NCBI GenBank assembly: GCA_014879435.1 | Contig: JACSSB010000287.1 | Coordinates: 1-13,697, forward strand | Length of the DNA stretch: 13,697 nt | Reading direction: 5' to 3' | Origin: Phycisphaerales bacterium | Lineage (GTDB): Bacteria > Pseudomonadota > Gammaproteobacteria > Competibacterales > Competibacteraceae | Shown: piece after piece, positions 1 to 5,471 of the stretch | Numbering within the stretch: position 1 is the stretch's first letter | Layout: each line of letters opens with the position of its first letter | Position numbers and translations under genes: made by a program | The notes under the pieces: generated by a model | The model's input: the letters and a program-made list of their open reading frames with translations, nothing else | The model's database searches: none | What the model was told of the DNA's origin: nothing

Positions 1-58
1 GATTTATTCATGGTTACCTCCAAAGAAAAGCAAGGCCATGCGGTGGCTAGATGGAGAT

Positions 59-316
59 TTATGAGTGCAGTGCATCATGGATGGCTGATTGACGGATTGC
101 CGCTGGTTCTGGCCAGGGCAAGTCCGGGCGTAGTTGTACGGCGCTCAATTCGCCGTGTGTGGCGTGTTCAATTACCAGTGCCATATATGCGCTAACAGGC
201 TGCCGACCGGATTCCCAATGGTTAACTTGCCCCTGGGTAACATCGATCAGCTTGGCAAATTGCGCTTGTGACATATGGGTCTTGGTGCGGTAGTTCTTAA
301 GTAAACGAGGCGTCAT
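59..316 (-). CDS. Cro/YdaS-like helix-turn-helix regulator
   Basis: An 85-residue DNA-binding protein, probably the Cro-like partner of a phage-type switch. Residues 14-45 form a helix-turn-helix (SQAQFAKLIDVTQGQVNHWE), followed by SGRQPVSA and a helix with IEHATHGE. The segment AVQLRPDLPWP after it matches the conserved LRPD ending of YdaS/Cro-type regulators. The ATG at 314-316 has only a weak AGAGA ribosome site. Upstream lie two 15-bp palindromic operators and a leftward promoter that overlaps them, so expression is probably controlled by this protein and by the divergent repressor at 415. Some YdaS relatives have been described as toxins or antitoxins. From sequence alone a regulatory role is the safer call. 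Confidence 0.8.
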   Translation of the reverse strand: MTPRLLKNYRTKTHMSQAQFAKLIDVTQGQVNHWESGRQPVSAYMALVIEHATHGELSAVQLRPDLPWPEPAAIRQSAIHDALHS

Positions 317-343
317 GGCTATTTCTCTAACTGACAGGACTTA

Positions 344-372
344 TTAATACCATTGGTATTATTTTAAATCAA
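344..372 (-). promoter_or_regulatory. Leftward promoter of the Cro-like gene
   Basis: Read on the minus strand, a -35 TTGATT (372-367) and a -10 TATTAA (349-344) are separated by exactly 17 bp, each matching the sigma-70 consensus at four of six bases. Transcription would start near 337, about 20 bases before the ATG at 316. Operator 1 covers part of the -10 and spacer, and operator 2 touches the -35, so repressor bound at either should block the promoter. No equally good rightward promoter was found for the gene at 415. Confidence 0.5.
346..360. promoter_or_regulatory. Operator 1, AATACC-N3-GGTATT
   Basis: A 15-bp inverted repeat, AATACCATTGGTATT, with perfect 6-bp arms around a 3-bp centre. 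It lies between the divergent regulator genes, overlaps the leftward -10, and matches the second operator in both arms. It is the expected binding site of a dimeric phage-type repressor, but which of the two regulators binds is not visible from sequence. Confidence 0.75.
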
Positions 373-385
373 TACCTTTGGTATT
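371..385. promoter_or_regulatory. Operator 2, AATACC-N3-GGTATT
   Basis: The second 15-bp palindrome, AATACCTTTGGTATT, has the same 6-bp arms as operator 1 and differs only in the central bases. Centre-to-centre distance is 25 bp, about 2.4 helical turns, close to the spacing of cooperative phage operators. It lies at the -35 of the leftward promoter and about 30 bp upstream of the repressor start at 415. Confidence 0.75.
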
Positions 386-414
386 TGAGCGCTGGGACCT
401 TGGGAGTCTAGCCT

Positions 415-849
415 ATGCAAATGGTGAGAAAACGAGAGTTAACCGATTCCGAACAAGACAGTGCGGATCGTCTACGCAAGATTTGGGAGCGGAAAAAGCT
501 GTTGCTGGGACTCACTCAGGAAAAGGTGGCTCATGCCTGTGGCTGGTCTACGCAAGGCGCGTTTGGCCACTACTTGCAGGGGAAAAACCCGCTCAATATT
601 GATGCGGTATTCCGGCTTGCGCGAGTGCTAGAAGTAGACCCTCGCGAGATCATGCCGGAGCTGCATGAAATGTTGGTGTCGTTCTTCCCGAAGATCGGCA
701 TGATAGATCGCTCTCTTTCATTGAGTGATGAAGTGATGCGGGTGGCGCTAGCGATTCAGGCGTTACCACCGAAGGATCGTGCCTCGTTGTCGAAGATTGT
801 TGATGCGCTGGCTCAACAAGTAGGTAATGACATTGCAGATCACGGTTAG
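415..849 (+). CDS. CI-like XRE-family repressor without a peptidase domain
   Basis: A 144-residue regulator. Residues about 18-80 form a phage-repressor helix-turn-helix (LGLTQEKVAHACGWSTQGAF, then GHYLQGKNPLNIDAVFRLAR and VLEVDP). The C-terminal 60 residues are a short helical tail (DEVMRVALAIQALPPKDRAS). The S24/LexA-type self-cleavage domain of classical CI proteins is absent, so RecA-stimulated autocleavage is not expected. The start ATG at 415 follows GGGAG at 402-406 with 8 bases between; a second in-frame ATG at 421 is less well placed. It faces the Cro-like gene across two operators and leads the run 415-2497, so it probably represses itself and perhaps the accessory genes. The HTH assignment is firm; the targets are inferred. 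Confidence 0.82.
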   Translation: MQMVRKRELTDSEQDSADRLRKIWERKKLLLGLTQEKVAHACGWSTQGAFGHYLQGKNPLNIDAVFRLARVLEVDPREIMPELHEMLVSFFPKIGMIDRSLSLSDEVMRVALAIQALPPKDRASLSKIVDALAQQVGNDIADHG

Positions 850-850
850 C

Positions 851-967
851 ATGTCGTTGACAGTGTTGGTGTTTATGGCACTGACGGTATCGACATCGGT
901 AGAAGAGCTGAATGACCGAGGTGTAAGTGTTCATGACAGCGATACGCTGACCAGGGATTTTTTCTGA
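851..967 (+). CDS. Small 38-residue hydrophobic protein
   Basis: A short reading frame beginning one base after the repressor stop (847-849) and ending 15 bases before the TTG start at 983. The product begins MSLTVLVFMALTVSTS, a hydrophobic stretch like a short membrane segment or signal peptide, followed by an acidic polar tail (SVEELNDRGVSVHDSD) ending RDFF. There is no strong ribosome site, so translation would depend on coupling to the repressor gene. Its exact fit between two co-directional genes supports it. Its small size and lack of a recognised family keep confidence moderate. Function unknown; a small membrane-active protein is one possibility. Confidence 0.45.
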   Translation: MSLTVLVFMALTVSTSVEELNDRGVSVHDSDTLTRDFF

Positions 968-971
968 CCGC

Positions 972-976
972 AGGAG
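972..976 (+). promoter_or_regulatory. Ribosome binding site fixing a TTG start
   Basis: AGGAG lies 6 bases before the TTG at 983-985. It is the best Shine-Dalgarno in this region and supports the TTG start, which gives the N-terminus MIPAFNLSG. Starting at the first downstream in-frame ATG would remove 24 residues that look conserved. Confidence 0.7.
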
Positions 977-982
977 TCGAAA

Positions 983-1531
983 TTGATACCGGCCTTCAAC
1001 CTATCCGGTGTTTTGCCGCCGTTCCTTGGCCCCAGTCCAACGGGGCGCACCGAAATGTCACCCTATGCGGTTTCGATGGTCGAGGTCGTCAAGCATTTCG
1101 CCACATCCCATGAACGGATACACATCTTGACCGGTTTGCTGGATTTTCGTGCCGCACTGCGAGCGGTCGGCATTGTAGATGGCTTCCAATGGCTCGATGG
1201 CAGCTTTGTCGAAGATGTTGAAAAGATGCGCAATCGTGCGCCAGCGGATGTAGATATTGTGACCTTTGCTCACCGCCCAACAGCATCGCCCGACGAATGG
1301 AGGCGTTTGGTAAGCGACCATCTTTATTTATTTGATCCACGCATAACGAAGGCGCAATACCATTGCGATGCTTACTTCGTAGATTTGGATAAGAAGCCGT
1401 TCCTTGTCGTGGACGATACCCGGTATTGGTTCGGACTGTTTTCGCACCAGCGGGTTACCTCCTTGTGGAAAGGTATGTTATCCGTGCCGCTGCAATCGGA
1501 TGACGACGTGGCACGTTCGCTGCTGGAATAA
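983..1531 (+). CDS. DUF6932-type nucleotidyltransferase-like protein
   Basis: A 182-residue protein that I recognise from its pattern as DUF6932-like (start IPAFNLSGVLPPFLG, then SPYAVS). It carries what looks like a polymerase-beta-type nucleotidyltransferase site: G73-S74 in WLDGSF, then D89 and D91 in DVDIVTF, and a possible third carboxylate D129 in YHCDAYFVD. The spacing (GS, 14 residues, DxD) is close to the hG[GS]x(9-13)Dh[DE]h signature. It probably binds a nucleotide and may transfer a nucleotidyl group to a protein or RNA, but activity is inferred. It starts with TTG at 983 behind AGGAG. Its stop is 6 bases before the next gene, so the two products are probably made together. AbiEii- and MNT-type toxin-antitoxin proteins use the same fold, hence the candidate defence role. 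Confidence 0.75.
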   Translation: MIPAFNLSGVLPPFLGPSPTGRTEMSPYAVSMVEVVKHFATSHERIHILTGLLDFRAALRAVGIVDGFQWLDGSFVEDVEKMRNRAPADVDIVTFAHRPTASPDEWRRLVSDHLYLFDPRITKAQYHCDAYFVDLDKKPFLVVDDTRYWFGLFSHQRVTSLWKGMLSVPLQSDDDVARSLLE

Positions 1532-1537
1532 ACCACT

Positions 1538-2497
1538 ATGCTCAAAAAATTAGAAGTCGATGCATTAAAAGTGGACTTAGCGGCGGTGACTGCGCTGCTC
1601 GCTGCGCGCACCGAAGACGATGATCCGGTGGGCTGGCTTCAATTCTCCAGTCGCAAAGCAGATCTCGAAGCCGAGATTGACCGGACCGAAGCCGTACCGG
1701 ACACCAAGGCAGCTATAGCGCTGTTCTTCGGGGGACGGCCCGTATTGGGGTCGAAAGGTATCGAGGCAAATTTCGCTGGGAAAGCCATTGATCGCTACCA
1801 GGATCTCGTGGCGAAGCGCTACGCCGCATTGGAATCGGGACCACTTGGAGATCGGGGCCGTATTCCAGCCGCTTCCACCACCAAAGCTAAAATGCTGATT
1901 ACCGAAGTGGCGCGGGGTTCATTCGGCTTTGTGCTAGAAGAAGCGGCAGAAACATTGCCATTGCTCGATACCCCGCTCAAGAAAGTTGTGGATGAGATTT
2001 CCGAGCTAATTCATCGACTTTCCATAGCAGGTGATGAGGGTTTTGAAACCATCGTGGATACCCTGGATAACCGGTTATTGGCATCGCTCAAGGAATTCTT
2101 CAATACGCTGGATGATGCGGGAGCAACGCTCAGGCTTGTGGGGGACCATAAGGAGTATGTTCTGCAACGGGAAGATGTAGAGCGTGCACGGGCACGAGTG
2201 GATTCGATGGAGGAAATCGACGAGCAAGAACAAAACATCACCGGAGTTGTTTACTTATTGCCCGATAGCCAGCGATTTGAACTCTATGAAGATGGAAACG
2301 GGACGGTGCGCAAGGGCACCGTCACAACGGAATGCCTTGATGACTTACGAGGCGAAGCGTTGGTGATTCCTGCCAACACAATTGGCCGACTGTGGCAGGT
2401 ACGCTTGAGAGTGCGCGAAGTTCACCAAAGGAGCGGTGCAACCAAGGTCAGCTACACATTGATTAAGCTGATCCAGCGCGAAGATAGGGATGACTGA
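1538..2497 (+). CDS. Unrecognised 319-residue partner of the nucleotidyltransferase
   Basis: I do not recognise this family with confidence. Residues 1-55 are helical and charged, coiled-coil-like (LKKLEVDALKVDLAAVTALL, then RKADLEAEIDRTE). Residues about 56-215 look mainly helical and include ARGSFGFVLEE and GDEGFETIVDTLDNRLLASL. Residues 220-239 are a charged linker (RARARVDSMEEIDEQEQ). The last 80 residues look like a beta-rich domain (GVVYLLPDSQRFELYEDGNG, then GTVTTE and VSYTLIKLIQRE). There is no signal peptide or membrane helix, so it is probably cytoplasmic. It starts 6 bases after the nucleotidyltransferase stop with only a weak GGA upstream, suggesting translational coupling. It could be a substrate, inhibitor or effector of that protein. 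No terminator is visible directly after it. Confidence 0.75.
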   Translation: MLKKLEVDALKVDLAAVTALLAARTEDDDPVGWLQFSSRKADLEAEIDRTEAVPDTKAAIALFFGGRPVLGSKGIEANFAGKAIDRYQDLVAKRYAALESGPLGDRGRIPAASTTKAKMLITEVARGSFGFVLEEAAETLPLLDTPLKKVVDEISELIHRLSIAGDEGFETIVDTLDNRLLASLKEFFNTLDDAGATLRLVGDHKEYVLQREDVERARARVDSMEEIDEQEQNITGVVYLLPDSQRFELYEDGNGTVRKGTVTTECLDDLRGEALVIPANTIGRLWQVRLRVREVHQRSGATKVSYTLIKLIQREDRDD

Positions 2498-2646
2498 CCG
2501 TGCAACACAGCCTGTACTGGTCGTGGTGTTGATTTGGTGCAGAGTTGCTTGAAGCCAGAGTGATTGATATAGGCTTACTTGAGTCTTGCACCGAGGCAAT
2601 CATTACAAGTAACTGATTTTACTAATCATGTATCGAGCTGTGGGGT

Positions 2647-2691
2647 CTTTTAATCTGTTGGTCGTCCGTTCGAACCGGACACGGCCCACCA
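2647..2691 (+). other. 3' fragment of tRNA-Lys(UUU), island att site
   Basis: The sequence begins with the anticodon loop CTTTTAA (2647-2653, anticodon TTT at 2649-2651). It continues with the 3' anticodon stem TCTGT, variable loop TGGTC, a perfect T arm (GTCCG 2664-2668, TTCGAAC, CGGAC 2676-2680), the 3' acceptor strand ACGGCCC (2681-2687) and ACCA. The 5' half is missing: no GGGCCGT acceptor strand or D arm lies upstream, and the preceding GGGGT does not pair with TCTGT. It is therefore not a functional tRNA but the duplicated 3' end left by integration. The identity block starting at the anticodon loop suggests strand exchange there, as for many tyrosine recombinases. Confidence 0.85.
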
Positions 2692-2700
2692 AAATAAAGT

Positions 2701-2734
2701 AAAGGGGCTCTGTGAAAGCAGAGCCCCTTTTTTT
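2701..2734 (+). terminator. Rho-independent terminator of the former tRNA-Lys gene
   Basis: A perfect 12-bp stem (AAAGGGGCTCTG at 2701-2712 with CAGAGCCCCTTT at 2719-2730) encloses a 6-base loop TGAAAG, and seven T residues run from 2728 to 2734. It sits 9 bases after the tRNA CCA end, so it originally ended tRNA transcription and now closes off the island. An A-rich stretch on its left side means it could also stop minus-strand transcription coming from thiL. Confidence 0.9.
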
Positions 2735-2755
2735 GACCGGCACAACGACTCAAAA

Positions 2756-3727
2756 TCAGCCGAAGTGATCGTAGCCCAACCGCTCTAGATGTAAGGCAGA
2801 GCCATCGGCGCGGATCAATCGCAGTCCCGGTTCCGCCGTAACGACACCAATGCGGGTACAGCGGTACTCCCACTCCGCCGCGATGGCTTTCAGTTGCAAA
2901 CTCCGTTCCGGCGGCACAGCGAAGCACAGCTCATAATCGTCGCCACTTGTCAGAGCAGCCACAACAGCGGCCTCCTGATCCAGGCTCGCTCTCAATGCCG
3001 ACGATAACGGTAACTGCTCCACCTCCACCTGCGCCCCAAACCGGCTACGTTCCAGAATATGGCCCAGATCTTGAGCTAAGCCATCGGAAATATCGATAGC
3101 GGCACTGGCGATCCCACGCAGCGCTTGGCCTGCTACGAGACGCGGTTCCGGCCGTTCCAACCGTGCCCGAATATACGCTTCATGACCAGCAGCGACGGTT
3201 GCCTTACCGAATGCCGCCGCCAATGCCAAACCAGCATCGCCCACAGTACCGGTAACGTAGAGTTCATCGCCCGGTTTCGCCCCATCGCGACGCAACGCCT
3301 GACCGGGTGGAACGAAACCATGCGCTTGCAAAGTGATGACCAGCGTGGATCCATGCGTGGTATCACCACCGACCAGTTGCACGCCGTATCGATCCGCCAA
3401 CGCGAACAGACCCCGGCAAAACGCTTCCAGCCAGCCATCGCTCACTTCAGGCAGGGTTAGCGCCAGTGTGACCCAGGCCGGTGTTGCACCCATTGCTGCC
3501 AGATCACTGAGATTGACCGCCAGCACTTTGTGGCCAAGCCCTTCCGGTTCGGCGTCGGCCAGGAAATGAACCCCAGCCACCAAAGTATCCACAGTTATCG
3601 CCAACTGCTGATCGGTAGAAGGTTGCAACAGCGCGCAATCGTCGCCGATACCGAGCACCACATCGGAACGCTGCAATTGATGTGCGGCGAAATAACGTGC
3701 GATCAGGGAAAATTCAGATAGAGGCAT
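2756..3727 (-). CDS. thiL: Thiamine-monophosphate kinase ThiL
   Basis: A cytoplasmic kinase that phosphorylates thiamine monophosphate to thiamine diphosphate, the last step of cofactor synthesis. It is 323 residues, close to the usual length. Family motifs run in order: GIGDDCALL (D29, D30), TVDTLVAGVHF (D47), NLSDLAAMGATPAW, GGDTTHGS (D122), ELYVTGTVGDAG, IDISDGLAQDL and SGDDYELCF. I chose the ATG at 3725-3727 because the family begins directly with xEFxLIxRYF. An upstream in-frame TTG at 3778 would add 17 residues without homology. It lies 60 bases after the small membrane protein gene, probably in one transcript. The common neighbours nusB and pgpA are absent. Confidence 0.95.
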   Translation of the reverse strand: MPLSEFSLIARYFAAHQLQRSDVVLGIGDDCALLQPSTDQQLAITVDTLVAGVHFLADAEPEGLGHKVLAVNLSDLAAMGATPAWVTLALTLPEVSDGWLEAFCRGLFALADRYGVQLVGGDTTHGSTLVITLQAHGFVPPGQALRRDGAKPGDELYVTGTVGDAGLALAAAFGKATVAAGHEAYIRARLERPEPRLVAGQALRGIASAAIDISDGLAQDLGHILERSRFGAQVEVEQLPLSSALRASLDQEAAVVAALTSGDDYELCFAVPPERSLQLKAIAAEWEYRCTRIGVVTAEPGLRLIRADGSALHLERLGYDHFG

Positions 3728-3787
3728 GGGCGGGAAAAGCAGGAAAAATTGGACTCCGACGTATTCGACCGGAGCCAAATGAAGCCA

Positions 3788-4180
3788 TCAGGAGGGGCGC
3801 TGAATATCTCGCCGAGCGGTCGAAATCGTTACGGTGAAACCGGCGATCACATCACTCAAGGTCATCAGCACAATCAGAAAAAAGGTCATGTTGGCCATGG
3901 CCGGCATCACCAGTAATTCGATCAGGGCCACGATGAACACCACCAGCGACAGCACATGATTAAGAATGGCAGCGGTCGAGCTGCTGGTAGCGCGGTAAAC
4001 CTCGACACACAACAATAATAATCCGACCACCAACAAGAGATCACCGCCCCGAAACAGCAGTGTTGATCCAGACAGTAGCGGTAAGGTCAGCAACACATCG
4101 CCCAGCCAAGACGGTACGGCCAGCGCCAAGGCGCTATAAACGGCAACCACTAATGCAAGCAGTGGAAAGCTGGCCATCAT
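3788..4180 (-). CDS. Small four-helix membrane protein of unknown function
   Basis: A 130-residue hydrophobic protein. Membrane segments are visible at about residues 5-22, 47-63, 73-93 and 97-118, with a short further hydrophobic stretch at 28-42 and a basic C-terminus (STARRDIQRPS). I do not recognise the family and see no catalytic motif. It is not PgpA, which often sits beside thiL. The first of two adjacent ATG codons (4178-4180) follows a strong GGGGAGG with 5 bases between. It lies between fabB and thiL on the same strand. A hairpin separates it from fabB, while the gap to thiL is only 60 bases. A role at the inner membrane is inferred from hydrophobicity alone. Confidence 0.75.
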   Translation of the reverse strand: MMASFPLLALVVAVYSALALAVPSWLGDVLLTLPLLSGSTLLFRGGDLLLVVGLLLLCVEVYRATSSSTAAILNHVLSLVVFIVALIELLVMPAMANMTFFLIVLMTLSDVIAGFTVTISTARRDIQRPS

Positions 4181-4200
4181 ATTTTCCTCCCCAAAGCGAC

Positions 4201-4225
4201 AAGGCCGCCCACAGGCGGCCTTTTT
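4201..4225. terminator. Strong hairpin between fabB and the small membrane gene
   Basis: A 9-bp GC-rich stem (AAGGCCGCC 4201-4209 with GGCGGCCTT 4214-4222) encloses a CACA loop. The T run (4221-4225) is on the plus-strand side. In the direction of fabB transcription (minus) the hairpin is followed by TTGTCGCTTT, a poor U tract. It probably works as a leaky terminator or an mRNA-stabilising hairpin at the 3' end of fabAB, and as a better terminator for any plus-strand transcript. Confidence 0.6.
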
Positions 4226-4242
4226 CAGATCATCCAGGCGGC

Positions 4243-5460
4243 TTAGGACTCAAGCCGTCGAAATACCAAAGTGGCATTGGTACCGCCGAAGCCGAAGCTA
4301 TTGGACAGTACCACCTTGAGATCCGCGTTATCCACCCGCTCACGAACGATAGGGAACTCCGCTGCCACTGGATCCAGCGTTTCGATGTTGGCCGAAGCGG
4401 CAATAAAGCGGTTGCCCATCATCAGTAGCGAATAGATCGCCTCGTGTACCCCCGCCGCACCCAGTGCATGGCCCGTCAGCGACTTGGTGGCACTGATCGG
4501 CGGAACACGATCACCGAATGCCTCACGAATCGCCTCCAGTTCGCGGGTGTCGCCAACCGGCGTGCTAGTGCCGTGAGTATTGATGTAATCAATCGGCTCA
4601 TTCACATCTTCCAGCGCCAGTCGCATGCAACGCAGCGCACCCTCGCCGGAGGGTTGCACCATGTCATAGCCGTCGGAGGTCGCTCCGTAACCGATCAGTT
4701 CGGCATAGATCCGTGCACCACGCCGCTGGGCGTGCTCCAGTTCCTCTAATACCACGATGCCACCACCACCCGAGATCACGAAGCCATCACGATTCGCGTC
4801 ATAGGGCCGCGATGCGGTCTGTGGGGTGGCATTGTATTTGGTGGACAGCGCACCCATGGCATCAAACAGGTGCGTCAGGCTCCAGTGAACCTCTTCACCG
4901 CCACCGGCAAACACCACATCCTGTTTGCCCCATTGGATCAGTTCGGCACCGTGACCAATGCAATGCGCGCTGGTGGCGCAAGCAGAACCAATACTGTAGT
5001 TCGCGCCCTTGATCTTGAACGGCGTCGCCAAGCAAGCCGTAGTGGTGCTGCTCATGGTACGGGGTACCATGTAGGGTCCAACCCGCTTCAAGCCCTTGTT
5101 TCGTAGCAGATCAGCGGCTTCGACCATATACTGCGGGCTTCCCCCACCAGTACCGGTGACCAGACCGGTGCGTGGGTTCGAGACCACATCATCGTTCAAT
5201 TTGGCATCGGCGATGGCCTCGCGCATAGCCAAATAGTTAAACGCAGCGGCATCGCCCATGAAGCGCAAAATCTTACGGTCGATCTGGGCTGCCAGATCCG
5301 CCCGTATCGATCCACGCACATGGGAACGCAGGCCCATTTCCTGGTAATCCGGGGCGAATTCCAGGCCGCTGCGGCCTTGCCGTAAGGATTCCAACACTTC
5401 CCAGCGATCATTACCGATGCTGGATACGATACCGATACCGGTGACAACCACTCGTCTCAT
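4243..5460 (-). CDS. fabB: Beta-ketoacyl-ACP synthase I FabB
   Basis: A cytoplasmic condensing enzyme that elongates acyl-ACP with malonyl-ACP and, together with FabA, is needed to make unsaturated fatty acids. It is 405 residues, one fewer than E. coli FabB. The thiolase-fold active site is intact: nucleophile C161 in IGSACATSAHC, H296 in NTHGTSTPVGD, and K326 with H331 in TKSLTGHALGAAG, plus the C-terminal SNSFGFGGTNATLVF. The ATG at 5458-5460 was chosen because GAGGA lies 8-9 bases upstream and the protein then begins MRRVVVTGIG as in relatives. In-frame starts at 5475 (TTG) and 5469 lack a suitable ribosome site. It starts 11 bases after the fabA stop, in one operon. Confidence 0.97.
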   Translation of the reverse strand: MRRVVVTGIGIVSSIGNDRWEVLESLRQGRSGLEFAPDYQEMGLRSHVRGSIRADLAAQIDRKILRFMGDAAAFNYLAMREAIADAKLNDDVVSNPRTGLVTGTGGGSPQYMVEAADLLRNKGLKRVGPYMVPRTMSSTTTACLATPFKIKGANYSIGSACATSAHCIGHGAELIQWGKQDVVFAGGGEEVHWSLTHLFDAMGALSTKYNATPQTASRPYDANRDGFVISGGGGIVVLEELEHAQRRGARIYAELIGYGATSDGYDMVQPSGEGALRCMRLALEDVNEPIDYINTHGTSTPVGDTRELEAIREAFGDRVPPISATKSLTGHALGAAGVHEAIYSLLMMGNRFIAASANIETLDPVAAEFPIVRERVDNADLKVVLSNSFGFGGTNATLVFRRLES

Positions 5461-5471
5461 GGTCCTCATCC

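Larger units (their letters stand above)
1..2691. mobile_element. Distal end of a genomic island or prophage remnant inserted in tRNA-Lys
   Basis: The right limit is set by a tRNA-Lys 3' fragment (2647-2691) with no matching 5' half. This is the usual scar of a tyrosine-recombinase element that enters a tRNA gene and rebuilds it at its other end. Inside are a Cro/CI-like divergent regulator pair with paired operators and three accessory genes, and none of these is housekeeping. Immediately right of the scar, core genes begin (thiL, fab genes). The left end, the integrase and the restored tRNA are not in the window, so the size and type of the element (prophage remnant, integrative element or defence island) are unknown. 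Assignment as an island is inference from the att scar plus gene content. Confidence 0.65.

Noticed and set aside
650..934. A 94-residue minus-strand open frame.
   Set aside because: Antisense to the repressor and small-protein genes, low-complexity His/Gln/Arg composition, no ribosome site or family resemblance.
1352..1366. Another operator copy starting AATACCATTG inside the nucleotidyltransferase gene.
   Set aside because: Only the left half matches; the right half is CGATG rather than GTATT, so it is not a palindrome.
1417..1430. GATACC-C-GGTATT as a third operator.
   Set aside because: The centre is 1 base instead of 3, which changes half-site spacing, and it lies within coding sequence.
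2560..2646. A complete tRNA-Lys gene ending at 2691.
   Set aside because: No 5' acceptor strand GGGCCGT, no D arm, and no 5' anticodon stem pairing with TCTGT upstream of 2647, so only a 3' fragment is present.
3728..3778. Longer thiL starting at the TTG at 3778.
   Set aside because: The extra 17 residues are not part of the ThiL family and no Shine-Dalgarno precedes the TTG.
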